NCBI GenBank assembly: GCA_020809705.1
Contig: CP085834.1
Span: 1,612,001-1,676,000, forward strand
Direction: 5' to 3'
DNA length: 64,000 nt
DNA from: Calonectria ilicicola
Lineage: Eukaryota > Ascomycota > Sordariomycetes > Hypocreales > Nectriaceae
Below, piece after piece: positions 9,773 to 18,882 of the stretch; within the stretch, counting starts at the first letter, position 1; each line of letters opens with the position of its first letter. The notes beneath the pieces were generated by a model that saw only the letters and a program-made list of their open reading frames with translations, was not told the origin of the DNA and searched no databases. Both the position numbers and the translations under genes were made by a program.

Positions 9773-10921
9773 ATGCCTACGCAAAAGTTCCAGTGCCGCT
9801 GGGCATTGATAGGCCTTTCCAACATCGCGACAACATTCGTCGATGATCTCCTGCTACCAAGAGATGAGCCCGATCAGATCCAACACAGTGTCGTTTGTGT
9901 TTCCACTACTGGCTCTGTCGAACGAGCTAAAGGGTGGCTAGAGCAACGTCAAAACTTGGATGCCCCCAGCGTTTCCATCTTCACCTCGGCGGATGAAATG
10001 CTCAAATCAGGTGGTTTCGACGTGGTTTACATCTCTACACCGCATCCACAACACTACAAGCATGCTCTAGCCGCCATCCAGAATGGCCATAATACGCTTG
10101 TCGAGAAGCCCATCACAATGAATGGGGCTCAATTTAAGAAGCTAGCAGAGGAAGCCAAGTCAAACAAGGTTGTCCTAATGGAGGCCATGTGGACTCGGTA
10201 CCTTCCAGCCGTGTTGCATCTTCAGCAGGAGCTTTTGCCTAGGATTGGTTCCGTAAAGCGAGTCTTCTCTGACCTTTCTGTCCCCATTGCTTCCAAGGAC
10301 ATGCCCATCACGTCAAGATTGCTGGATAAAAAAGCTGGCGCCGGTGCTTTACTGGACATGGGAGTGTACGCTCTGTCTTGGGTAGACATCGCCTTTAGTG
10401 GCTCCACGGCGGCCAAAGTAGCCTATGCCACTACTATTTCCTATGACACGGGCAAAGATGCCATCGACGACATCAATACCATCTTAATTTCGGGCGCAGA
10501 AGATGGGGGCATTGGTATAGTTACCACAAGCTTGAGCCTGGCGGGCTCCGTCAAAGCACAGGATAAGCTTGCCGTCAAAAAGGTCTCACCCAGCGTGAGA
10601 ATCGAGGCCACCAATGCTCAAATCTGCATCCCATTTCCCTTGATCAGACCTCAAGAGTTGCAAATTGAATGGTACAATGACGAGAATTTAGACGGAGCTG
10701 GACGAGAAAAGCACGAGACAATTGCCAAGCCAGTTGAGCGCGGTTGGGGCCTCTGGTACCAGGCAGATTTCATTGCGAAGGTAATTCAAGAGATGCGAGA
10801 AAACGGATCTGATACTGGTCATGTAATTGGCGAGTTGGAAAGTGCACGGATTCTAGAATGGATGGATGTTGCGAGAGGAATGGCTGGAATAGAGTACGAC
10901 GCTGACGATGAAGCTGTTTGA
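9773..10921 (+). CDS. GFO/IDH/MocA family oxidoreductase (dihydrodiol/D-xylose dehydrogenase-like)
   Basis: Intronless, 382 residues, starting at the ATG at 9773 (MPTQKF); the frame is open further upstream but with no earlier ATG. The N-terminal NAD(P)-binding fold begins with WALIGLSNIA (10-19), followed by the family hallmarks STPHPQHY (88-95) and EKP (111-113, with Lys112 the expected catalytic lysine). EAMWTRYLP (137-145) and GALLDMGVY (191-199, Asp195 and Tyr199) place it with dimeric dihydrodiol dehydrogenase and fungal NADP-dependent D-xylose dehydrogenase relatives. The same superfamily contains bacterial levoglucosan dehydrogenase and 1,5-anhydrofructose reductase. Given the neighbouring anhydrosugar-kinase homologue, sugar or anhydrosugar oxidation or reduction is a reasonable but unproven role. 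Confidence 0.87.
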   Translation: MPTQKFQCRWALIGLSNIATTFVDDLLLPRDEPDQIQHSVVCVSTTGSVERAKGWLEQRQNLDAPSVSIFTSADEMLKSGGFDVVYISTPHPQHYKHALAAIQNGHNTLVEKPITMNGAQFKKLAEEAKSNKVVLMEAMWTRYLPAVLHLQQELLPRIGSVKRVFSDLSVPIASKDMPITSRLLDKKAGAGALLDMGVYALSWVDIAFSGSTAAKVAYATTISYDTGKDAIDDINTILISGAEDGGIGIVTTSLSLAGSVKAQDKLAVKKVSPSVRIEATNAQICIPFPLIRPQELQIEWYNDENLDGAGREKHETIAKPVERGWGLWYQADFIAKVIQEMRENGSDTGHVIGELESARILEWMDVARGMAGIEYDADDEAV

Positions 10922-11833
10922 CTCAAATTGAAGCAAGCGTACAAGTCGTGTAATTTTTCGCTATTAAATCTACTATACTATTGACAGCGAGAAATGACCC
11001 CAGATTGCTGAATTATGTTTGAAAATCGCAGATTAATATCTGATCCCATGCAATTCCTCGCGCGACCCAGTTACCATGCCTGTAGGAACCAAGAGTCCAG
11101 TAATCGAACGTACTGCTATTTCAACACAGCGGATGGAGCAAGTACAATGCCTCTCCGTGGACCATTTCGCATGGACAGTGTCTAATTTCTGTACGGCTAC
11201 TTTTTCACGCTCACGAGAGTCCATGTAAAAATTGCCGGTGCTTTTCATCGGGGCCTAGGCTCGCCTGTGTTTGCGGAATGATGGCTTCATGTGGTCCCTT
11301 GGCAACACCCTAAAGGCGGGGTCTTGGTTAACCAACCCCTACTTGATGAAACGATTGGTTTCGGAGGCTCTCCGCGGAGGGCTCCGATGGCATCCCCGTC
11401 TTACCACTCAGTTGAGTAAACAAGTCTCCAACCAAGACCCACTCAAAACTCCGGCGGGTAATTGGAACCGAAACCGGTTTAGCGACAAATCATAGTGGCT
11501 TTTGGACCCGCACACATGATCACCTCCAGGACCCATTTCACCGTAGCCACTAAGTTAGATCCCATCCTTGACTGAGCAACGTTGTTAGACGGGAAAACAA
11601 AGAAAACGACCGGAAGGTTCTGTAGGGATGGCATCGGAACCCCTCCGGCTAGCTCAACTCGTGCAGAATACTCGGGGATCCAGGAGTTCAAGATCTTTGA
11701 AACCAGTAGCCAAACATGAATGCATCGGGGGGAAAAAGAGGCACGAGATGGTATAATTAATATCATCTTGGCTACCCCGTATCTACACCACAAAAATTCA
11801 TTCTCGGCCCTCATTTCAACAATCTCATACACC
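10922..11833. promoter_or_regulatory. Intergenic region with kinase promoter
   Basis: About 900 bp without coding potential. It carries the double palindrome at 11361-11387 and a CACC-ATG start context at its right end. The 118- and 71-residue frames here have no motif support. Confidence 0.4.
11361..11387. promoter_or_regulatory. Double palindromic candidate operator upstream of the kinase
   Basis: Two overlapping inverted sites: TCGGA-GGCTC-TCCGC and GCGGA-GGGC-TCCGA. They give CGG-N7-CCG followed directly by CGG-N6-CCG, around a perfect CTCCGCGGAG core. It is 447 bp upstream of the kinase ATG. The right half is nearly the same as the transporter-promoter site. Confidence 0.5.
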
Positions 11834-13105
11834 ATGCCTTACATTATTGGCTTGAACAGTGGCTCATCATTTGATGGTGTCGATGCTGTCCTTTGCACTA
11901 TCGACATCGCTGAAGATGGCCATCCCTCTCGTCCAGTTTACGTCGATGGACTCACGGTGAACTGGCCTGAGGAGCTACAGGACTCAATCGTCAAGGCATT
12001 CGATAACAACCTGTCGATCTTCGACATGACCCGGGTCAACTATGCTGCCGGTGCTCTATATGCTGAAGCCGCTCTTGCTTTACTACGAAAAACCGGTCTC
12101 GATCACAGCGAGGTTGATGTTATTGGTTATGATGGCCAGACCATCTACCAAGAACCCCCCAATCGTCAGAAGGAAAGGGAGTATGTCGAGAGTGGAAATA
12201 TCAGCCTAGTTGACAAGTGGCTTAAGGGAGGGCTACCCTGCGGCTTCTTTATTGCTGAATCTGGGGTTGTTGCAGCTCTGACAGACATCGATACTGTAAC
12301 ACAGTTTCGCCCAGTGGACCATGCTTTAGGAGGTTCTGCAGCGCCATTGATGCAATATTTGGATTTTGTGGCTTTCCGAAAGGAAGGTCCCACCGTGACG
12401 CTCAACATTGGTGGTATCGCCAACCTTCAACTTGCCAACCAGGATCGCAGCAAGATGATGGCCTTTGATACTGGGCCCGGCAATGTTATAATAGACCATA
12501 TTGCTCGGGTTCGTACTGGAAGAGGCTACGATAAAGATGGTCAGCTTGCCAGCAAGGGCCAGATCATTGAACCTCTGCTTGCGGAGCTTCGAGACCATGA
12601 CTTCTTCAAGCGTCAGCCTCCACGGTCAGCCTGGCGCCTTGACTTTGGTGCTTCATATGCTGATGCGATCTTGGAGCGTTACACCACATCATCAACAGAG
12701 GACCTTCTGGCTACAGTGACATGGTTCACTGCTCTATCAATTACTGACAGTCTGAAAACTCACGTTCTCCCACGAGGACCTTTGGTTCAAGTCTTTGCTT
12801 CGGGTGGTGGTACCCGCAATGCAACTCTGATGCGAAACCTCGCAGAAGAACTTGCGAAGCTTTCTCTAAAGCTGCGCGTTGGCGACGAAATTGGACTCCC
12901 TGCCGCCTATAAAGAAGCAATTAAATTTGCCACCTTGGCATTTGCAACTAAGAGGCGTCTCGCAAATAATATTCCTGCTGCAGGGGGTGCTACCAAATAT
13001 GCAGTTCTTGGAAAGTTGACACACGCGCCTGGAAAAGCAGTAAACTCTGAGGAGGTTATTGGAAGATCTGAAAAAGTGCTAGGAATCCCGAGCAGGGTTT
13101 TTTAA
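11834..13105 (+). CDS. AnmK/levoglucosan kinase-family sugar kinase
   Basis: Intronless, 423 residues from the ATG at 11834 (CACCATGCC context). The frame is open upstream, but only this start places GLNSGSSFDG at residues 6-15, as in the family. GYDGQTIY (98-105), FRPVDHALGG (158-167, with Asp162 the expected catalytic base), NIGGIAN (191-197), FDTGPGN (211-217), YDKDG, the GGG-x-x-N block and LPAAYKEAIKFA are all AnmK-family blocks. AnmK phosphorylates and opens 1,6-anhydro-N-acetylmuramic acid; fungal levoglucosan kinase does the same to 1,6-anhydroglucose. A fungus makes no peptidoglycan, so a plant- or pyrolysis-derived or scavenged bacterial anhydrosugar is more likely. GYDGQT replaces the usual G-x-H-GQT, so substrate preference may differ. 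Confidence 0.88.
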   Translation: MPYIIGLNSGSSFDGVDAVLCTIDIAEDGHPSRPVYVDGLTVNWPEELQDSIVKAFDNNLSIFDMTRVNYAAGALYAEAALALLRKTGLDHSEVDVIGYDGQTIYQEPPNRQKEREYVESGNISLVDKWLKGGLPCGFFIAESGVVAALTDIDTVTQFRPVDHALGGSAAPLMQYLDFVAFRKEGPTVTLNIGGIANLQLANQDRSKMMAFDTGPGNVIIDHIARVRTGRGYDKDGQLASKGQIIEPLLAELRDHDFFKRQPPRSAWRLDFGASYADAILERYTTSSTEDLLATVTWFTALSITDSLKTHVLPRGPLVQVFASGGGTRNATLMRNLAEELAKLSLKLRVGDEIGLPAAYKEAIKFATLAFATKRRLANNIPAAGGATKYAVLGKLTHAPGKAVNSEEVIGRSEKVLGIPSRVF

Positions 13106-13556
13106 TCATATTTTCTGGGTTCTCTCGAATAATACGGTAGTATGTTATGATTGCAGAATTCAAATCATATTTATCCTTCAGCTCAATGCGTTGCAAGACT
13201 GAGGCCACTAAGACTGGAAGGAAGATCTAATAATCGCACGAAAACGGTTCAGCAATAGTGTTAGCTTTATAGTCGTTATCAATCGATTGCAGTATTTCCC
13301 AATTCTCATCATCATAGTGAAGATGATCTAACAATTGATGAGTCTATGAAGCCACCAACCAGCAAACGCCGGATAATAGTGGCTTCTAGCGATTCCGCAA
13401 GTGGAATCGCGTAATTGAGTGAAATAAACTTTGACTAATCATCACACGTGATCCCAACGGGACTGAACCCAGGTAGTGACGCCAGTGTTCTTGAATTTGA
13501 ACCTATACTTATGGGGTCAGCATAACCAAACCCACTCGATCTATTTCTATTCCACG
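13106..13556. other. Intergenic region, regulator promoter
   Basis: 451 bp with no coding signal. It contains the 22-bp inverted repeat at 13389-13410. The TCGGA-type palindrome of the structural-gene promoters is not seen here. Confidence 0.45.
13389..13410. promoter_or_regulatory. 22-bp perfect inverted repeat upstream of the regulator gene
   Basis: GCGATTCC-N6-GGAATCGC, with eight-base arms matching exactly, about 150 bp upstream of the regulator ATG. It could be a binding site (possibly autoregulatory) or a hairpin near the 3' end of the kinase transcript. Confidence 0.35.
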
Positions 13557-15884
13557 ATGATGAATAATATACATACAGCAAAGAAAGTAAAAATCAATAC
13601 AGCATGTAATGCATGTCGAACGCGGAAGACTCGTTGCGACGGCGAGAGGCCTTCATGCTCATACTGCCGATCCACCGGCGGTCAATGTGTGTATCGCTCT
13701 GGTGCTGAGCCAGCCTCAATGTAAGATACAAATTCCCAACTAGATGGCTGATACTTAAGCTTCAGAGGCTATATTTTATCTTTACTGACTTTTTCCTTTT
13801 CTTTTTTTTCTTCATTTTAGAAACGAACAGGCCATCTTGGATCGACTTGATCGATTTGAATCCCGACTCGATCAGCTAGAAACTCCCAGTCACGCTGTTC
13901 TGGACTCCTTTCATGCTGCTCATTTCAGCTCTCCGTGGGCCTGTGAAGTTCCTAGCCAGATTGTACATGGTTATGGAACGGCCATTGCGGATGAAAAGAC
14001 AGGGTATGAGTCCTTCAGCCAAAACCAGTGCATACCCCTTCCTAAGCTACCCATTTAACACTCTTCAGTCGCTTGGTACAGGCGCCGTTATTCCACACAG
14101 CTTGTTCGCATAAAATGCTACATTATTGGCCTAGAATCAACATAAGCCTCACTCTAGACGGATGTAACCCCTTGAAATATATCGAGGATACTGAAGAAGC
14201 CGGGATTCCTCCTCTGACCCCTAGCGATTCGATACCCGTGGATGCCGACTCTGTTTGCTTTTATTTGAGGAACATGGATGAGTATTGCACTGGAGTTGAC
14301 CGTCTGTTCTTTCAGATGCTGCAAGGCAATTCGAATGTCATTTCAAATCTTCTACAAACGTGTTCTCGGCAGCTTTCGACCAGTTCTACTACTAGTCCAA
14401 CAACTGGTACCGGATATCTAGAACTGAAAACCTTCAACTGCCAGTCGCTCTTGACCATCAATCTCGCTACGCGGCGAGTGAATGGACATGCTCATGATTC
14501 GGACGTTGGCATGGCATCGGAGATCATTCGAGCCCAGTCATTTAGCTATGCCTACCCAAAAATCAGCGAGCTCTTTTTCATGTCAGATGAAGATTCAATC
14601 CCATTCCTGATCCTAGGCGCCCATCTACTAATGTCCGATACGTATCCATCTGGTGCACTCAAACTGATACAGGCAGCTGGAGATCGCCTTGGTCGTTGCA
14701 GTAAAAGGTAGGGGCGCACTAGGCCAGACAATATCTCACTCGATACCTGTCTTCTAACTAGTCTACAATATAGGCAAATCAATGAGCAGTGGTGTACTAC
14801 AGTATATGAGGAATGCTTGAAGCTCCATTATATTGTTGAAAGGTAGTATTCCAATTCTAATGAAGAATCTCCATTTGTGGTTAACGTAGGATCAGTGACA
14901 TTCTCCTGACCATTGATGGCTTGCCCTCAAACATCGCGTTCACTGCTCTCACCCAGCTACCGAGCACAATGAACTTGAGAGAGGTAGAGACCAGCTATAT
15001 TAACCTGTCTGTCGCGGAAATCGCCAATAAGAAGCTTGCAGAGCTATTATTTAACTCCATGCTTACCCTTTGTAACATACAAAACAAAATCCTGGTGCAA
15101 CTATATAGCATTGAACAGGCCTATTCACCTCCTCCAGTACTAGCTAGCTCTATTGCTAAGCTCAAGGCCGAGTTATGCCATTGGTTTGACCGTCTGCCTA
15201 TCGACTGGCACTTTCCACGAGATCTGAGCGGAGCAACCTCGACTCCAGCCCAGACACCCGATTTCTTGGTACGGTCGATCAATATAGAATATGGCAACTG
15301 TGGCTGACATGTCCAAATAGGAACACCTAAGGATGCGATATTTTATCCTAGAATTCTTAATGTGTCGTCCTGTTCTATACTATATTGCCCATGAGAGCTT
15401 TGAAACGCCCATACGACCTGACCAGACGTCTCCTAGCAGCACCAGTACAGATGACCCCAGACATCCTTTTTGGGTCTACGATGCATGCAGTCGATGTCTG
15501 CAATGCGCCGGGCTCCTCATCGTCAACAAGGACATCGACCCATCAAAACCGCCAACTAAAATTCAAGACTGGTTTGAACTCCACATGTACGTCGGTAGAA
15601 TTTACCTAATTTCTGGAGATCAACTTTTATTAATAGCGAATAGGATTTGGGGCGCGGCAATGACACTGGTTCTGGCGCTCGCAACACCCGCTTTGGCCAA
15701 GTTTCTTCCCAAATATGGGCCAACGATGGATTGTTCGATGTTAGTCATGAAAGCAGAGCAAATCCTTCAGAATTCAGCTCCGAATAGCAGCACCATTAGG
15801 CTTTGCCTGTCAATTTTGAGCAACATCAGAGGGAATCTACTAGATCCATGCAACCAAACGAACACATCACCGACACTAGAATAG
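13557..15884 (+). CDS. Zn2Cys6 transcription factor, 7 exons, likely cluster regulator
   Basis: Model: join(13557..13720,13821..14003,14069..14707,14774..14842,14890..15268,15321..15586,15644..15884), 646 residues; introns 47-100 nt, GT-AG, frame kept throughout. Cys17, 20, 27, 34, 37 and 44 form the binuclear cluster with spacing C-x2-C-x6-C-x6-C-x2-C-x6-C. A short coiled coil follows (about residues 59-75, ILDRLDRFESRLDQLE), the usual dimerisation element. The middle domain (TACSHKML and onward, through HLRMRYFILEFLMCRPVLYY) is a Fungal_trans regulatory domain. The junction at 15268/15321 restores the HLRMRY block that the unspliced frame loses. The sixth intron has a length divisible by three and could be retained. 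The adjacent kinase, oxidoreductases and transporter are its likely targets. Confidence 0.85.
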
Positions 15885-17784
15885 GTTACAGGCTCCGCAC
15901 CTTGCTAGGACTTTTTATAGCCTTTAGAAATAGTAACACCATGGCTTCAGCTGGCTTATGTGATGGTATTAAAGGTACATCCAAAGCTTTACTTTACTTA
16001 TTTTGAAAGAATAAGATCCATAAGTATTAAAATACTATTAAAAGGAGCATAAATCGCAGATTTTCCCACACCTAGACCAATGCAATCTGCATCAGGGGTC
16101 ATTTTTTAAAAGATTAACTGCTTCCAAAGGTATGGATGCAGTTATCCCTTATCAGGGGTTGCCTGGAGAAGCAGCAGCGGAGAAATGGGGCACCCAGTGC
16201 ACCTTGGGCTCTAGCAGAACCCCTGACTCGCTCCCGTTGATTTCACACTTGTTCAAACTGATAGCTTGGATTATTAACCCCGTTTTCGTTTATATCATCC
16301 TACGATTAGTCAAAAGAGGAGTATGGCATCTTTCTGGTAGATGTCAGAATGAGGTGATCACTAAAGAATCACTTTAGAAATTGCTCACTGTTTAAACCAA
16401 ACGCCCTAAAAGAGGCTTCAGTAAGAAAGCAATATATGTTGATAGCTGCTGCTGCATATTCAACCACCAATGCTGACAAACAATGACCAATTTTCGCCCT
16501 CGTATTATGTCCCACACCCATGCTTCCTCCCACCTAAAGCAGCCAGCCGAGAGTCTACAGGTATGTATAGAGCTCTCACCGACACCTGTTTTTTTTTTCA
16601 TCCAAATTGAGGAATTGCATCGCTTAATCTTCAAATGGATGGATATTATTTACCCAACAATTAACAGTTTAGCCGATAATTAGCAGTATCATGTCGTCCG
16701 CAATTCTCAGATAGGAGGTTGGGTGTGAATCTGGACATTCTCCTCCAGTACTCCTCCAATCCGAAAGCGAGATTTGCGCGCCTCGTAAAAGCTCCAGTGG
16801 GAATCCATTCCAAGGACATGGTACCTGTCGTCAATGAGACGGTAATAGTGTGTGTGGTCATTCGTTTCCTTGTTTCATTTGCATCTTACCCCTGTCATGG
16901 TTCTTTGCCAGATGATTCTCGTTTTGCTCATCGGCAACGAACCCGACTTGGAAAATGTGGATTTTAAGAGGAAAAAGTTGGATAGTTATGATCCTACCGA
17001 AGTAAACTTTCACGCAGCCTCAGTTTAGATTTTTTACAAGCAAACACTGTTGATCAATTGCTTCTCAGAATGCATCGCGGAGGGTTTCCTCGTAGACATC
17101 ATAATGGATAATCTTCGTTTGCCAAGACCGTACAAGGATAACTTGTGACTGCCAAGCTGTCGCAGACCGGGGTACCGCGGGTGATGATTGGGGACGGAGT
17201 CTTCAAAAGGTCCGTATTCCTGGAATATTTGGGGTAACGTGACCCCATAAATTAGAGAATTTTTAAGAAATAAACTTCAATCAGTCAGTTCGCTTCGCAC
17301 GGGTCCATCCCCATTCGTCTCCTATGCCAATCTCGGAAAGCCAAGCACATGCCACCTGGCTTCTGAAACCACAGGTCGCGACCGTTCTGGAAACAATCGT
17401 GTTTCATCTTAACAGCACCTACGATTCTGGTAGCCCAATTCTCTCGGCAAAAACCGAAAGTCGGATATCCCCTTACCATTGCCAAGAGACGAACTACTCC
17501 GCTCAGGCCACCTCGTAGAAGCCGATAGCCACTATGCCTGTACTTTGTTTTCCCGCCAATGAGCGAGGCGGATGATGAATCCAGAACAAAACGCTCAAAT
17601 CTAGTAGCCGTCTTGATTCTACGATATATATGGCATGCGGTCCCAACTACAACCAAGAGTTTCCAGACAGATCTCTCAAGCCATTCATTCAGCAAGTTTC
17701 CATTCTCTATCATTTTTTTACATTCTTTTTATCTGAACTTGACGTTCATTCATTTCATCAACTACAACTTTTCCACTCATTCAA
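15885..17784. other. Gene-free interval
   Basis: About 1.9 kb. Small frames (for example 16132-16377 plus and 17285-17713 minus) show no domain, signal peptide or splice partners. A short imperfect palindrome GGGGTAACGTGACCCC lies near 17231-17246. The right end is the promoter of the secreted metalloprotease, with pyrimidine-rich sequence close to the start. Confidence 0.4.
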
Positions 17785-18882
17785 ATGCATTTTTACTCTC
17801 TTGCTGGGTTGCTCACCCTCGCCGCGTCGGCCACGGCCCATGTTGACCCATCGGTTTGGGGAGGAAAGCCTACCGTCACCGAGCGAGACATGATGGCTCG
17901 AATCGCCCGCATCAAGCGCCAGTCGGGGTGGAACCCCCCTTCGGACATTGCCAGCCCATTGAAGGAGGTTTGGGATCACTGCGAGAAGACCTACAACAAC
18001 GGCGACATCTTCTCTTTCAAGAACTACGGATGGGATCAATTGAAGGCCAACAACGGGTGAGAAAATTTGGGACAAGCGATTTGGAAAGCCGGGCTCACTC
18101 TTTTGGTTTAGTAAACTCAACTACTGTGTTCGATGGGAGTCGACCAAGGCCGCCACTGCCGAGCAGAGGAAGCAGATTGCCAGCCATCTGCAGAGCCAGT
18201 ATGATCAGTGGTTCAAGTGGCTGTACGGTTATGACAACTTCCCTTACGCCAACATCGAAGTCAATGTTGTTGGCTGGGCTGTCAAGGACAAGAGCCTCCT
18301 CCAGGGCGACAGCAGTGACATCGACGTCTACACCGATGTTGACGGTGATGGTGCTCCTCAGTGCGCCACCGCCTGTGGTCGCTTCTTCCACCAGGGCGGC
18401 GATTACAGCGGCTGCACCAACGGTGCTGACAGCCACTACGACCAGTCCTTCTGGGTTACTGATGGATTCTCCGGTGGTGCCGGTGGTGACTGGGGTCAGC
18501 GAGTTGGCTACGAGTGGCTCTTCCAGGTTATTGGTGGCGAGGACAACATTCTGCTCCACGAACAGGGCCACAGCTTTGGACTTGATGACTGTAAGTTTCT
18601 CTTCCCTCTCACCTTTGAGAAAAAATTATGAACTATTTACTAACATATCTACAGTTTACGGTATGATGCACCATCTTCTTCCCCGGCTCTTCTCGAACCT
18701 CTTCCTATTCTTGAGTTCACCCGACTAACTATTATCTAGATTGGATGCCCACCGGTCAGTCCGGCTTTGTCATGGATGCTAACTCTGTTGGCGGTGTCAC
18801 TGATTTTGATGGCTGGATGCTGCGAAACTGGTGGTACGAGCTATCCCGAAGCCGCGGCTGGCAAAACAGCACCAGCGCTTAA
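17785..18882 (+). CDS. Secreted zincin-type metalloprotease, 4 exons including a 6-nt microexon
   Basis: Model: join(17785..18056,18112..18590,18655..18660,18740..18882), 299 residues. Residues 1-18 are a signal peptide (LLTLAASATA). A propeptide-like stretch ends near IARIKRQ, a possible Kex2-type KR site. H240-E241-Q242-G243-H244 followed by G247 and D250 gives HExxHxxGxxD, the zinc-binding helix of metzincin-like proteases; His240 and His244 bind zinc and Glu241 is catalytic. The microexon adds Phe-Tyr, restoring the DFYD sequence common after such helices. A single 149-nt intron would also keep frame but lose those two residues. Paired cysteines in the middle suggest disulfides. It probably degrades extracellular protein. 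I do not assign a named family. Confidence 0.8.

Noticed and set aside
16132..16377. 81-residue plus-strand frame with one hydrophobic segment
   Set aside because: Only a single hydrophobic stretch, no homology recognised, surrounded by AT-rich non-coding DNA.
17285..17713. 142-residue minus-strand frame before the metalloprotease
   Set aside because: Composition is shadow-like, no domain and no splice sites that extend it.
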